DNA of 35,227 nucleotides from Chloroflexota bacterium (GCA_016838895.1 JAEKNU010000049.1:1-35227); one strand, 5' to 3'. Counted from the stretch's first letter, positions 25,447-35,104 are shown. A program made the numbers and translations. The notes: generated from the sequence alone by a model not told the origin.

Positions 25447-26136
25447 ATGAGCCAACCGTTTATTCAGGTGAAAGATCTTAATAAAGTATACAAAACCCCT
25501 GCCGGAGATTTCCCCGCACTGAAAAATATTAATTTTGAGGTGCAAGCTGGTGGTTTTACCCTGGTGGTTGGTAAATCCGGAGCTGGTAAATCCACATTGA
25601 TCAATATGGTCACCGGTGTGGATTCAGCCACATCCGGCGAAATTTGGATTGACGGCCAGGCGATTCATACGCTAAGTGAGAATGAAATGGCATTATGGCG
25701 AGGCATGAATGTAGGTGTGATTTATCAATCATTTCAATTGCTGCCAAAATTAACCATCATGGACAACATCTTGATTCCCATGGATTTTTGCGATCTTTAC
25801 AAACCGGTAAAAAGTCAGGAATGGGCCATGTCTATTTTGGATAAGGTTGAATTGGCTGACCAGGCGCATAAACTACCATCTACTTTATCAGGTGGGCAGC
25901 AGCAACGGGCGGCCATTGCCCGCGCATTAGCTAATGATCCGCCGTTAATTGTCGCAGATGAACCAACTGGAAATCTGGATACCAATACAGCAGAAGTGAT
26001 TTTTGAGCTTTTTCGAAAATTGGTGGACGAAGGTAAAACAATTTTTATGGTCACTCACGATGAATCACTGATTCAGCGGTCTGATCATGTGTACCATATC
26101 TATGACGGTGAATTAGCTGTCGCAGAGCCAGCATAA
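25447..26136 (+). CDS. ABC exporter ATPase (LolD/MacB type), first of two
   Basis: A 229-residue ATPase of the family that drives FtsX-type permeases. Seen: Walker A GKSGAGKST, Q-loop VIYQSFQLLPKLTIMDN, signature LSGGQQQRAAIARAL, Walker B LIVADEPTGNLD, and H-loop MVTHDE. ATG 25447 is chosen because AAGGA lies 7 nt before it; an upstream ATG at 25411 has no ribosome site. The stop TAA shares its last A with an ATG of the next gene. It is probably one half of an ATPase heterodimer with the following gene product. Confidence 0.93.
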   Translation: MSQPFIQVKDLNKVYKTPAGDFPALKNINFEVQAGGFTLVVGKSGAGKSTLINMVTGVDSATSGEIWIDGQAIHTLSENEMALWRGMNVGVIYQSFQLLPKLTIMDNILIPMDFCDLYKPVKSQEWAMSILDKVELADQAHKLPSTLSGGQQQRAAIARALANDPPLIVADEPTGNLDTNTAEVIFELFRKLVDEGKTIFMVTHDESLIQRSDHVYHIYDGELAVAEPA

Positions 26137-26156
26137 TGAACATTAAGGAACGTTTA

Positions 26157-27302
26157 ATGAATCAGACTCAAACATCATTCCAGGAAATATCCGGAAATCA
26201 TACAGGAAATCAGGAACGGGTTATTTCTTTACATCAAGTAAAAAAAGTGTTTGAAACGGACGCAGGTCCGTTTACCGCGCTGAAAAATATTAGTATTGAC
26301 TTTAATCGGGGTGAATTTATTGGTGTGACCGGGAAATCCGGTAGTGGAAAATCAACGCTAATTAATATGATTACCGGTATTGATCACCCCAGTGACGGTG
26401 AAATTCGAGTGGGTGATATTGTACTAAATCAATTATCAGAAAGTGATATGGCACGCTGGCGTGGCAAGAATCTGGGCATTGTATTCCAGTTTTATCAATT
26501 ATTGCCCATGCTTTCCTTGTTTGAAAATATATTATTACCCATGGATTTAAGTGATGTTATTCCATTTGAAGAACGCGAAGAGCGTGCGATGTGGCTGCTG
26601 GAACGGGTAGGATTGGAAGCCTATGCTGACAAGATGCCTTCGGAAATTTCCGGTGGTCAACAGCAAACTGTGGCTGTAGCTCGTTCCATGGCAAACGATC
26701 CATCTATCGTAATTGCGGATGAACCCACCGGTAATTTGGACTCCAAAACCGCTGAGCGTGTTTTTTCGCTGTTTGAACAGATGAAAGAAGAGGGTAAAAC
26801 CATCATCATGATTACCCATGATCCGGCATTAGCGAATCGCACTTCACGGCAGGTCGTCATCTCGGATGGAGAAATTATTCATCCTTTGCTGCATCAGCAT
26901 ATGCGCTCTTTGGCTCATCCATTGTTATTGCAGGCCACCCATGCATTGCAATCCGTGTCCATTGAGCCTGGTCAGCCTCTTTTCCAGAGTGGCGAATCTA
27001 TTGATGATGTGTATTTCGTTGAAAACGGTATGGTGTCCGTTTGGGTAGAGAATAATAAAGGCCAACGAGAGGAAGTTGCTCGCCTGGATGAAGGTAACGT
27101 TTTAGGTGAAATTGAAATGCTACGTAACTTGCCAGCACAAGCAACGATTATCCCGACCAATGGTACCAGCGTTCAATTGCAGAAATTGAGCAGATCAATG
27201 TTTTCAGAATTATTGGAATATGATGCTGTGGTAAAAACGAGTTTCAGTAAATTAGCTCAGGATCGGTTTACAGAAAATCAAAGAGTGCGTGCAACCCTTT
27301 AA
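26157..27302 (+). CDS. ABC exporter ATPase fused to a C-terminal cyclic-nucleotide-binding-like domain
   Basis: Residues 20-240 are a MacB/LolD-type ATPase: Walker A GKSGSGKST (59-67), signature ISGGQ (164-168) followed by QQT instead of the usual QQR, Walker B IVIADEP (184-190), and H-loop ITHD. Residues about 245-360 are a cNMP-binding beta-roll: EPGQPLFQSGESIDDVYFVENGMVSV and LGEIEMLRNLPAQATI. The Glu of the phosphate-binding cassette is present, but the Arg that grips the cyclic phosphate is replaced (PAQAT for PRAAT), so cAMP/cGMP binding is doubtful. The domain may sense another ligand or act as a dimer contact. ATG 26157 is chosen for the AAGGA 7 nt upstream; ATG 26136 overlaps the previous stop. 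The stop overlaps the permease ATG by 1 nt. Confidence 0.92.
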   Translation: MNQTQTSFQEISGNHTGNQERVISLHQVKKVFETDAGPFTALKNISIDFNRGEFIGVTGKSGSGKSTLINMITGIDHPSDGEIRVGDIVLNQLSESDMARWRGKNLGIVFQFYQLLPMLSLFENILLPMDLSDVIPFEEREERAMWLLERVGLEAYADKMPSEISGGQQQTVAVARSMANDPSIVIADEPTGNLDSKTAERVFSLFEQMKEEGKTIIMITHDPALANRTSRQVVISDGEIIHPLLHQHMRSLAHPLLLQATHALQSVSIEPGQPLFQSGESIDDVYFVENGMVSVWVENNKGQREEVARLDEGNVLGEIEMLRNLPAQATIIPTNGTSVQLQKLSRSMFSELLEYDAVVKTSFSKLAQDRFTENQRVRATL

Positions 27303-29704
27303 TGAAATTATTTCGATTAATTAGACCACGTTGGAAAAAAGTACTGGCGGACCTCTGGGAAGATAAGGTCCGCACTTTATTGGTCATTGCGTCCATTTCG
27401 ATTGGCGTCTTTGCTGTTGGTATGATTGCAGGCTCCCATTCCATTATTTCTTCTGACATGACTATTGGTTATATTAGTGCCATGCCGTCAAATATTGAAT
27501 TAACCATCTCTCCTTTTGATAAGAATTTTGTGGATTCTTTCCGGCAAATGGATAGTATTCATATTGCTGAAGGTACCCGTAAAGTATCTGTTCGATTTCG
27601 AAATGACAAAGGTGAAAGTGTCATACTCGACCTTATCACCTTTATGGATGAAACACCTCAAATTAAAGTACCGGGTTGGGTTAGTGGGGCAGAAATTCCC
27701 GCAAAACGGCAAATTGTGTTGGAAGAGAAGTTCCTCGAAGAACGCAATATTGCCATTGGGGAGACCTTACAAATCGAGCTGGAAGACGGCACAATTAAAG
27801 ATCTTGAAGTGGTTGGTATCAACAAGGATATGACCGATCCAATTGGGGGCATGATTGGCAATGTAAAAGGTTATATCTCTTTGGATTCTCTGGAATATCT
27901 GCATGAAGTGCCATTAATGTCGACGCTGATGTTTGTGGTAAATGGGGATGTGGATGATAAGGCGCACATTCAGGATGTCACCAATCAGGTTATTGATAAA
28001 GTTGAAAAAAGCGGCCGCCAAGTATATAACGTAAAACAGCGTGAACAAAGTAAACATCCTCTGGGTGCGATTATTGCGGCAGTATTGGGTATTTTATTGT
28101 TGTTAGGCGTTCTGATTGTTTTCCTGAGCGGCTCATTGATTACCAATACCCTCTCCTCTTTGATCAATCAACAGTTTCGCCAAATTGGGGTGATGAAACT
28201 GGTGGGTGCACGTAATCAACAGATTATTGCCATGTACATGGTTCTGATCATCAGTTTCAGTGTTATTGCACTAATGATCGCGATTCCTCTGGGAGGACGA
28301 GCTGCATACGCACTTTCAAACATGGCAGCCGGTATGATGAACTTTGAATTAACCGGTTACCGTATCGTGCCTTTTGCAATTATTCTGCAAATTGTGGTTG
28401 GTTTAGGTATTCCGATACTGGCTGGTTTGTCCCCGGTGCTAAAAGGTGCTCGCATAACCGTGCATAAGGCGATTCAACCGAGCGGCATTCAATCATCATC
28501 AGTAAAAAGGGGTGCAAAGAAAAAGAAACGCTCGGCATTGCTGAAGAAAATTCCGCGACCTTTAATTATCTCTTTGCGGAATACTTTCCGACAAAAGCGA
28601 CGTTTGTTACTGACGATTTTCAATCTGACATTGGGTGGGGCGATCTTTATTTCAGTTTTTAATGTTCGTGAAGCTTTGAACTATAAAATGATTGATATTG
28701 CACAATATTTTTCTGCAGATGTAAATATCAGTTTTGATCGAACTTATCGCGTGGATGAAATTGATATGCTTGCGCACATGGTTCCTGGTGTTGACATGGT
28801 TGAACCCTGGTTGATTACCAATGCGGAAATGCTGAATGATATTGATGAAGTGGTCAATAATCTTGTGATTTTAGCGCCGCCAATTCATACCGAAATGGTG
28901 ACACCAATTATGATGGAAGGGCGTTGGATTGTACCAGAAGATCAAAATGCATTGGTGGTTAATGAAGCTTTTCTCAAGGAATTCCCTGATTTTCAAGTAG
29001 GTGAAACGTATAATTTGCGCGTATATGGTCAGGATGAAACCTGGAAAATTGTTGGCATGTTCCAATTTACGGGCATGGAAGATTTATATGCTTACTCTTC
29101 CTTTGAATACTTGTCTGCGTATCAGGAAAAGCCTGGGAAAGCATCCGTGTATCGAATTTCTACGATAGATCATAGCCGGAATGGTCAGGATGCCGTAGTC
29201 AGACAAATAGATAGCTATTTTTCAGATCGGGGATATATCCTGACAGAAATTGATGCGGGTGGTAAAACGGTTGAAAATACCTTGAAGTATATTGGTGTAT
29301 TGATCACGATCCTTTTGATTTTGGCGGTGCTAACGGCCACGGTTGGCAGTATTGGCTTGACCGGTATGCTGAGTATGAACGTATTGGAGCGTACCAAGGA
29401 GATTGGAGTACTGCGTGCAATTGGCGCATATAATCAGGTTGTGATGCAACTGGTTATCGTGGAAGGGGTTTTAATCAGTACGATCAGCTATGGATTTAGT
29501 ATATTGCTTTCCTTCCCAATTACTAACGTTTTATCGAGTGTGGTAAGTCAGGCGATATTCAGTTCACCTGTGGCTTTCCGATATACACCGATGGGTTATT
29601 ACATTTGGTTTGGAATTATCATCATTCTTTCTATTGTAGCAAGTATCTTGCCTGCTAAAAATGCCTCACAAATGACTATCCGTGAAGTGCTGGCATATGA
29701 ATAA
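27302..29704 (+). CDS. FtsX-family ABC exporter permease, duplicated core
   Basis: An 800-residue membrane protein made of two FtsX-type units. First unit: a span near residues 20-45, an extracytoplasmic MacB-like domain, then three spans (about 255-385). Second unit: a span near 435-455, a second extracytoplasmic domain, and three C-terminal spans (about 665-790). Cytoplasmic coupling motifs are repeated: QIGVMKLVGARNQQIIAMY and EIGVLRAIGAYNQVVMQLV. A Lys/Arg-rich linker (about 401-412) joins the halves. With the two upstream ATPases it forms a complete exporter of the LolCDE/MacB/BceAB superfamily, which works by mechanotransmission on lipoproteins, peptides or antibiotics. It starts on the base where the previous gene stops. 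The substrate is unknown. Confidence 0.93.
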   Translation: MKLFRLIRPRWKKVLADLWEDKVRTLLVIASISIGVFAVGMIAGSHSIISSDMTIGYISAMPSNIELTISPFDKNFVDSFRQMDSIHIAEGTRKVSVRFRNDKGESVILDLITFMDETPQIKVPGWVSGAEIPAKRQIVLEEKFLEERNIAIGETLQIELEDGTIKDLEVVGINKDMTDPIGGMIGNVKGYISLDSLEYLHEVPLMSTLMFVVNGDVDDKAHIQDVTNQVIDKVEKSGRQVYNVKQREQSKHPLGAIIAAVLGILLLLGVLIVFLSGSLITNTLSSLINQQFRQIGVMKLVGARNQQIIAMYMVLIISFSVIALMIAIPLGGRAAYALSNMAAGMMNFELTGYRIVPFAIILQIVVGLGIPILAGLSPVLKGARITVHKAIQPSGIQSSSVKRGAKKKKRSALLKKIPRPLIISLRNTFRQKRRLLLTIFNLTLGGAIFISVFNVREALNYKMIDIAQYFSADVNISFDRTYRVDEIDMLAHMVPGVDMVEPWLITNAEMLNDIDEVVNNLVILAPPIHTEMVTPIMMEGRWIVPEDQNALVVNEAFLKEFPDFQVGETYNLRVYGQDETWKIVGMFQFTGMEDLYAYSSFEYLSAYQEKPGKASVYRISTIDHSRNGQDAVVRQIDSYFSDRGYILTEIDAGGKTVENTLKYIGVLITILLILAVLTATVGSIGLTGMLSMNVLERTKEIGVLRAIGAYNQVVMQLVIVEGVLISTISYGFSILLSFPITNVLSSVVSQAIFSSPVAFRYTPMGYYIWFGIIIILSIVASILPAKNASQMTIREVLAYE

Positions 29705-29724
29705 ATTTATGCTATAGTGGTTTT

Positions 29725-30981
29725 GTGGAAACGGATTATATGATAATTGAGCCGGGTTTACTTCGGTTATTTAAAATATTTGTTTTTGTGCAGATCGTGC
29801 TATTTGTTTCCCTAGTAGCAATGGATGTATTGATATTTGAATTTTTTACACCCATTATCCGAGCAAGAAACATCGTCAGTGTATTTGTATGGGGGGGATT
29901 ATTTGCTTATTTATCTGTTCCCAGGCTGCACAAAATATTGAAACAGTATTATCTGCCTATTGCATTAATAGTCACTTCTGTATTCCCGATGATTAGTAAT
30001 CAGCCAGTCTTAAAACTTACCATTGAGCGAAATATGCCGGCGATTGTATTTAGTGTCTGGCAGTTGCTACCTGCATTATTTGTTCCATTGGTATTGATTT
30101 CGTGGCAATATCCATTTAAGGTGGTTGCACTCTTTTGTATTTACACTGGCTTATTTGATTTCTACCTGCTGACAACCGTATCAGGTACAGTTTATATTCC
30201 ACTCTGGATCGTATTAGGTTTGGTTTCAAGCAGAACATTGTCTTTTGGTGTCGTTGGATACATGATTTCAAAGCTTATGTCGAATCAAAGGCAGCAAAGA
30301 GCAGAATTACATCTCGCAAATTTGCAATTGGTTAAGCAAGCCGAGGCATTGGAACATCTCACTGTAACCCGAGAACGTAATCGATTGGCGCGTGAATTAC
30401 ATGATACATTGGCACATACATTAAGTGGCATGGCAGTCAATCTTGAGGCAATTAAAACGGTTGTTCCTGCAAGAAAGAAAGAAGTACAGAAGATGTTGGA
30501 TCATTCGTTGACAGCCGCCCGAAAAGGACTGAATGATACACGACGGGCTTTACGAGATCTGCGTCCAACGCAACTTGAGGATTTAGGTCTTTGCGGAGCA
30601 TTACAGAATTTATTACAGCTCTCTACTGAGCGGGGTGAGTTGAAACTTATCAGCCATTTTCCTGACCATATGCCTGCATTAATGCCGGAAGTTGAACAAG
30701 CCATTTATCGTATAACACAAGAGGCGCTTGAAAATATCATTCGGCATGCTAATGCTACTCAAATTGAATTTTCCCTGGAATCCAGAGCCAATAGTGGCTA
30801 TTTGATGCGAATTTGTGATGATGGTAAAGGTATTTCAAACGAGGAATATACACCGGAAGAGCATTTTGGTATTCGAGGCATGCGCGAAAGAGCAGAATCG
30901 ATTGGTGCCGTATTATTAATTTCAGCAGGCAGTGATGGAAAAGGCACACTGGTACAATTATTAAAAGAGGGTACTGCATGA
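29725..30981 (+). CDS. Membrane sensor histidine kinase (HisKA_3 type)
   Basis: A 418-residue kinase with about six membrane spans in residues 10-190 and almost no extracytoplasmic domain, then a short coiled coil, a HisKA_3 helix with the phospho-acceptor His in RLARELHDTLAHTLSG, and an ATPase domain with ENIIRHA, CDDGKGIS and HFGIRGMRERAESIG. Kinases with such a bare membrane input often sense the state of a neighbouring ABC exporter; that is inference here. The start is GTG 29725 without a good ribosome site, with ATG 29740 as the alternative. TATAGT lies just upstream. It follows the permease gene by 20 nt and overlaps its regulator by 4 nt. Confidence 0.92.
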   Translation: METDYMIIEPGLLRLFKIFVFVQIVLFVSLVAMDVLIFEFFTPIIRARNIVSVFVWGGLFAYLSVPRLHKILKQYYLPIALIVTSVFPMISNQPVLKLTIERNMPAIVFSVWQLLPALFVPLVLISWQYPFKVVALFCIYTGLFDFYLLTTVSGTVYIPLWIVLGLVSSRTLSFGVVGYMISKLMSNQRQQRAELHLANLQLVKQAEALEHLTVTRERNRLARELHDTLAHTLSGMAVNLEAIKTVVPARKKEVQKMLDHSLTAARKGLNDTRRALRDLRPTQLEDLGLCGALQNLLQLSTERGELKLISHFPDHMPALMPEVEQAIYRITQEALENIIRHANATQIEFSLESRANSGYLMRICDDGKGISNEEYTPEEHFGIRGMRERAESIGAVLLISAGSDGKGTLVQLLKEGTA

Positions 30982-31625
30982 TTCGGGTATTGATTTGTGA
31001 TGATCAGGAAATTGTTTGTGAGGGTTTATCAAAGATTTTAAGTTCTGATGAGAGTATCAGTGTTGTTGGTACAGCAGGGGATGGGGCAGAAGCGCTTGAG
31101 CAAGTCGAAAAATTACAACCTGATCTGGTACTCATGGATTTAAAAATGCCAGGCGTAAACGGCATCCATGCCACTCGTCAAATTCGAAATTCATATCCAG
31201 ATACCGCTGTATTGATTTTAACGACTTATGATGACGATGAATGGCTATTTGACGCGATCCGCAGTGGTGCTTCCGGATATTTATTGAAAGATACACCGCG
31301 TGCAGATTTAATTGATGCGATTAAGGGGACGGTCATAGGGAAAACTTTTGTGGACCCATCAGTGGCTGGCAAGTTAATGTCTGATATTGCCTTGCGCAGC
31401 ACACCAAAAAAATCTACCTTGACAGCATTATTAACAGATCGTGAGTTAGAAATTTTGATATTGATTGCCAAGGGCTATAATAATGCGGATATCGCACAGC
31501 GTTTGTTTTTATCAGAGGGGACAGTAAAGAATTACAGCAGCACAATATTTTCCAAATTAAATGTAACAGACCGCACCCAGGCTGCGATTCTTGCCTATCG
31601 ATACGGTCTGATTGATATTCCGTAA
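30978..31625 (+). CDS. NarL/LuxR-type response regulator
   Basis: Receiver domain with DD8-9, phospho-acceptor Asp54 (LVLMDLKMPG), VLILTTYDDD and LLKDT; LuxR helix-turn-helix in the C-terminal 60 residues (LTDRELEILILIAKGYNNADIA, LSEGTVKNYSSTIFSKL). 215 residues, normal length. The ATGA overlap couples it to the kinase. It probably controls the adjacent exporter genes. The stop lies 6 nt from that of the convergent lipoprotein gene. Confidence 0.94.
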   Translation: MIRVLICDDQEIVCEGLSKILSSDESISVVGTAGDGAEALEQVEKLQPDLVLMDLKMPGVNGIHATRQIRNSYPDTAVLILTTYDDDEWLFDAIRSGASGYLLKDTPRADLIDAIKGTVIGKTFVDPSVAGKLMSDIALRSTPKKSTLTALLTDRELEILILIAKGYNNADIAQRLFLSEGTVKNYSSTIFSKLNVTDRTQAAILAYRYGLIDIP

Positions 31626-31631
31626 TATTTA

Positions 31632-32615
31632 TTAATTAAAATTTTTGCGAATTTCCTGTTTGATTTGTACTAATTCAGGATAACTTTCATAAAATGCGAT
31701 CTTCTGATCTGCAATGCTACCGCCTTCGGGAGTTAGGTCAAAAACGTAATATAACCAGGTTTCTGCAAAGTCTTCTTCTGGGTGAGTAGCTGCATAATCA
31801 TTTACAAATTGATCGCTGTATTTTGCAAAAAAATCCTCAATCTGTGAATCAAAATCTTCCTGCGTGGTGGTGTTGTATTCAATATCCTGCCATTCACTCA
31901 TGTTACCCATCCAAAACTGATTGATGAAATCTGTCACATAACTGTTGCTTGAAAAACAGCCATAATCGGTTTCAAATGTACTGCATGAGCCAGAGGAGCC
32001 GGAAAATTGATCTGATTTCAATGTGATGAGATGGCCTAATTCATGGGTCAGGGTATGGGTGTATTCTGTAGTATCTTTGCCATCTAGCACGTCAATATAC
32101 AGCGTCCATCGACTTGTATCGAGCTCCTGAACAGGTTCCACGCTAGCCAGATCATTATCCACGCCGTCTGTACAGAAAACCACCTGATTGACTTTCTTTT
32201 CATAGGCATCCGGGAAAACCAGTTTTGCAGTATTCCATAATTCAATATGCAAGGAAGTATTACTTTGCTCAGCACTATAGGTGGAATCGGTAAGATCATA
32301 GTATTCAGGTTGATTCAAGGTGCTGTTTTCAATTTCATAGCGCACTAAATTAACCGTATCGCCATCTTCAGCAGAGGAAGCATCAGAATATTGATCATCG
32401 TAGGCCGTATCATTTTCTGACGCATCATCATAATTTTCGTCATCGGTATACTCGTCGTCATAATATTCATCATCAACATATTCATCGTTGTAGGCTTCAT
32501 TATTAAAGAAACCGGTATCGTATAGCAATTGATTAAGGTTGTTGGCATTAAAACAGGCCACCAGTATTAGCCAACTAGCCAGTAAGAACAGTACTTTCAG
32601 GTAATTGTTTTTCAT
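31632..32615 (-). CDS. Surface lipoprotein with zinc metallopeptidase domain
   Basis: A lipoprotein signal ends in LVAC with Cys21 as the lipid site. Residues about 40-85 are a low-complexity tether rich in Asp, Tyr and Glu (repeats like DDEYYDDEYTDDE), mirrored in the DNA as imperfect tandem repeats near 32360-32500. The catalytic part has HELGH (191-195) and, 86 residues on, HPEEDFAETW, where Glu285 or Glu281 is the likely third zinc ligand. HExxH plus a distal HPxEDxAETW is the pattern of the putative zinc peptidase (Peptidase_Mx-like) proteins. Four cysteines (148, 211, 220 and the lipidated 21) include a pair that could form a disulfide. GGAG lies 5 nt before the ATG. The substrate is unknown; the acidic tether may bind calcium or hold the enzyme off the membrane. 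Confidence 0.8.
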   Translation of the reverse strand: MKNNYLKVLFLLASWLILVACFNANNLNQLLYDTGFFNNEAYNDEYVDDEYYDDEYTDDENYDDASENDTAYDDQYSDASSAEDGDTVNLVRYEIENSTLNQPEYYDLTDSTYSAEQSNTSLHIELWNTAKLVFPDAYEKKVNQVVFCTDGVDNDLASVEPVQELDTSRWTLYIDVLDGKDTTEYTHTLTHELGHLITLKSDQFSGSSGSCSTFETDYGCFSSNSYVTDFINQFWMGNMSEWQDIEYNTTTQEDFDSQIEDFFAKYSDQFVNDYAATHPEEDFAETWLYYVFDLTPEGGSIADQKIAFYESYPELVQIKQEIRKNFN

Positions 32616-32660
32616 AGCGTCTCCAAGGTAGACTATAAAGGTTTACAAGTGATTTTACAG

Positions 32661-32666
32661 TATAAT
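32661..32666 (+). promoter_or_regulatory. -10 box of glnS
   Basis: TATAAT 62 bp upstream of the glnS ATG in the divergent 113-bp gap. No good -35 is found at 16-18 bp; two TTTACA copies lie too close. Confidence 0.35.
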
Positions 32667-32728
32667 CTACATGAAAAACATCAGCGATTAATTTCACATT
32701 AAACCTGATATGCAGGAGTACTTTTTAT

Positions 32729-34420
32729 ATGTCAGAGCCAGAAATAAAAGACACTACGGATTTTATTCGAGAAATTGTTAATGAAGATATTGCTAGCGGT
32801 AAGTTCAAGGGACGGGTTCATACTCGATTTCCACCGGAACCGAATGGATATCTGCATATTGGGCATGCAAAAGCAATTTGTATCAGTTTTGGTATTGCAG
32901 AAGATTATCCAGGCGGTTTATATAATTTGCGTTTTGATGATACAAACCCCAGTAAAGAGGAAGTGGAATACGTAGATTCCATTCAGGAAGATATTCGTTG
33001 GTTGGGATTTGACTGGCAGGATCGCCTATTTTTTGCATCGGATTATTTCCAGCAAATGTATGATTACGCTGTTGATCTGATCAAGAAAGGCAAAGCTTTC
33101 GTATGTGATTTAAACGCTGAAGAAATGCGTGAGTATCGCGGTACATTGAAAGAAGGTGGAAAAGAGAGTCCTTATCGAGAACGCAGTGTTGAGGAAAATT
33201 TGGATCTTTTCGAGCGTATGAAAAAAGGCGAATTTGCGGATGGATCAAAAACATTGCGCGCCAAAATTGATATGTCCTCACCCAACATCAATATGCGTGA
33301 TCCAGTCATTTATCGCATTCTCAACGAAACTCATCATCGTACAGGAGATGCCTGGTGTATTTACCCAATGTATGATTATGCTCATTGTATTGAAGATTCC
33401 ATTGAAGGTATTACGCATTCCCTTTGTTCGTTAGAATTTGAAGATCACCGTCCTTTGTATGATTGGTTCCTGGACACATTAGACATATATCATCCGCAAC
33501 AAATTGAGTTTGCGCGCTTGAACCTGACCAACACGGTCATGAGCAAACGCAAATTACTGCAATTGGTAAAAGAAAATCATGTACGCGGTTGGGATGATCC
33601 ACGTATGCCGACCATTTCTGGTATGCGGCGGCGCGGATATCGGGCGCAGGCCATCCGAAAATTTGCTGAACTGGTGGGGATTGCCAAGAACAACAGTGTT
33701 ATTGATATGGCTTTTCTTGAACACGTTATCCGCGAGGATCTGAATGAGTCTTCTGCCAGAATGATGGCTGTATTAGATCCCCTGAAAGTAATCATTGATA
33801 ATTATCCTGAAGATCAGGTGGAAATGTTTGCTGTGCCTAATCATCCGCAGGACCCGGAAGATGAGAGCACTCGTCAGGTACCTTTTACGAAAGAAATATA
33901 TATTGAACGCTCCGATTTCATGGAAGAGCCTCCCAAGAAGTATTTCCGCCTGGCACCTGGTAAGGAAGTACGCTTGTTTAAGGCATATTATTTGACATAT
34001 CAGAGTTTTGAGAAAAACGCGGATGGTGAGATAATTGCAATTCATTGTACGTATGATCCTGAATCCAAAGGTGGGCAGACGCCTGATGGGCGTAAAGTAC
34101 GCGGTACTATACACTGGGTTTCAGCATCTCACGGCGTAAAAGCAGAGATTCGTTTGTATGATTTGTTGTTCACCAGTGAAAATCCCAATGATGTGGAAGA
34201 AGACCAGCATTTCACTGATCTGATCAATCCTGAGTCACTGAAAATAGTTGAAGGTGTGGTCGAACCGGCATTACTGCAGCTCACTGCGCAGGATCGGGTA
34301 CAGTTTATGCGTCAGGGATTCTTCTGTATCGATAGCCAGGATTTTACGAAAGAGACACCAGTATACAATCGCATTATCTCTTTGAAAGATTCCTGGGGAA
34401 AACAACAAAATAAAGCATAG
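32729..34420 (+). CDS. glnS: Glutaminyl-tRNA synthetase
   Basis: Charges tRNA-Gln with glutamine. It is a class I enzyme with [14 protein letters not shown] (HIGH motif at 43-46), the acceptor-binding segment [10 protein letters not shown], and the KMSKS variant VMSKRKL (MSK from residue 271). The C-terminal beta-barrel anticodon-binding part is complete, and the 563-residue length is normal. AGGAG about 10 nt before the ATG supports the start. Its presence implies direct charging of tRNA-Gln rather than only the amidotransferase route. In many bacteria glnS was gained by transfer from eukaryotes, so it is phylogenetically informative. Confidence 0.97.
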   Translation: MSEPEIKDTTDFIREIVNEDIASGKFKGRVHTRFPPEPNGYLHIGHAKAICISFGIAEDYPGGLYNLRFDDTNPSKEEVEYVDSIQEDIRWLGFDWQDRLFFASDYFQQMYDYAVDLIKKGKAFVCDLNAEEMREYRGTLKEGGKESPYRERSVEENLDLFERMKKGEFADGSKTLRAKIDMSSPNINMRDPVIYRILNETHHRTGDAWCIYPMYDYAHCIEDSIEGITHSLCSLEFEDHRPLYDWFLDTLDIYHPQQIEFARLNLTNTVMSKRKLLQLVKENHVRGWDDPRMPTISGMRRRGYRAQAIRKFAELVGIAKNNSVIDMAFLEHVIREDLNESSARMMAVLDPLKVIIDNYPEDQVEMFAVPNHPQDPEDESTRQVPFTKEIYIERSDFMEEPPKKYFRLAPGKEVRLFKAYYLTYQSFEKNADGEIIAIHCTYDPESKGGQTPDGRKVRGTIHWVSASHGVKAEIRLYDLLFTSENPNDVEEDQHFTDLINPESLKIVEGVVEPALLQLTAQDRVQFMRQGFFCIDSQDFTKETPVYNRIISLKDSWGKQQNKA

Positions 34421-34445
34421 GTTGGGATCATAAGGAGATCATGGG

Positions 34446-34967
34446 ATGGGTATTCTTAATCGGTTCAGAGTTGAAGAACCTCAAGATTTAGACGCCATCT
34501 ACAAAGTGCAGGTAGCCGCATTTGAACGTGAAACAGAAGCGGATCTGGTTAATGATTTGCGTGGTTCAGAGGATTGTCTGTGCTCGGTTGTTGCGGAAAG
34601 CAATGGTGAAATCGTAGGGCACTGCCTGTATACCAAAGTCAATGTTGTCTCAGAAAAAGGCTCATTTTCTGCGGCTGCATTAGGTCCGGTAGCTGTGATT
34701 CCGGATTTACAGGGTGAAAAACTTGGCACCATGTTGATTATTACGGCAACGAATATGGTTATTCAAAAAGGATATCCAATTTTATTTGTCTTGGGTGATA
34801 AGGAGTATTATCACCGTTTTGGTTATTCGGATGCATCTTTGTTTGGTTTCTCTTTACCCTACGTAACACCCCCGGGTGCATTTATGGTGGCTGCATTGAA
34901 CCCCAAAAATTTGAAAGGCAAAAGTGGCGTGGTTCATTATGTAAAAGCATTTGATGTATTTAAGTAA
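34446..34967 (+). CDS. GNAT family N-acetyltransferase (YhbS-like)
   Basis: A 173-residue acetyl-CoA-dependent acyltransferase. The fold is visible as RVEEPQDLDAIYKVQVAAF, the beta4 strand AALGPVAVIPDLQGEKLGTMLI with the acetyl-CoA-binding QGEKLG loop, and VLGDKEYYHRFGYSDAS, which is characteristic of the YhbS-like subgroup. The substrate is unknown. AAGGAG 8 nt before the ATG supports the start; another ATG at 34441 is out of frame. It lies 25 nt after glnS with no terminator between, so the two are probably co-transcribed. Confidence 0.9.
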   Translation: MGILNRFRVEEPQDLDAIYKVQVAAFERETEADLVNDLRGSEDCLCSVVAESNGEIVGHCLYTKVNVVSEKGSFSAAALGPVAVIPDLQGEKLGTMLIITATNMVIQKGYPILFVLGDKEYYHRFGYSDASLFGFSLPYVTPPGAFMVAALNPKNLKGKSGVVHYVKAFDVFK

Positions 34968-35027
34968 TATGGTTTAGTAACGAATATAGAGGAAAAATCT
35001 GGAATAGCATAAATTACATTTATAAAC

Positions 35028-35058
35028 ATTCCCCTGCATTTTTACAATGCCGGGGAAT
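35028..35058 (+). terminator. Hairpin after the glnS-GNAT unit
   Basis: A 7-bp stem (35028-35034 with 35052-35058), one T-C mismatch, then a 4-bp stem and a 7-nt loop. It is followed by ATTTATGG, so the T-run is weak, but the stem is strong and it lies between two transcription units. Confidence 0.6.
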
Positions 35059-35104
35059 ATTTATGGTATTTCAATAATTCCTTAACACTTTTCTAATAAC
35101 TTGA

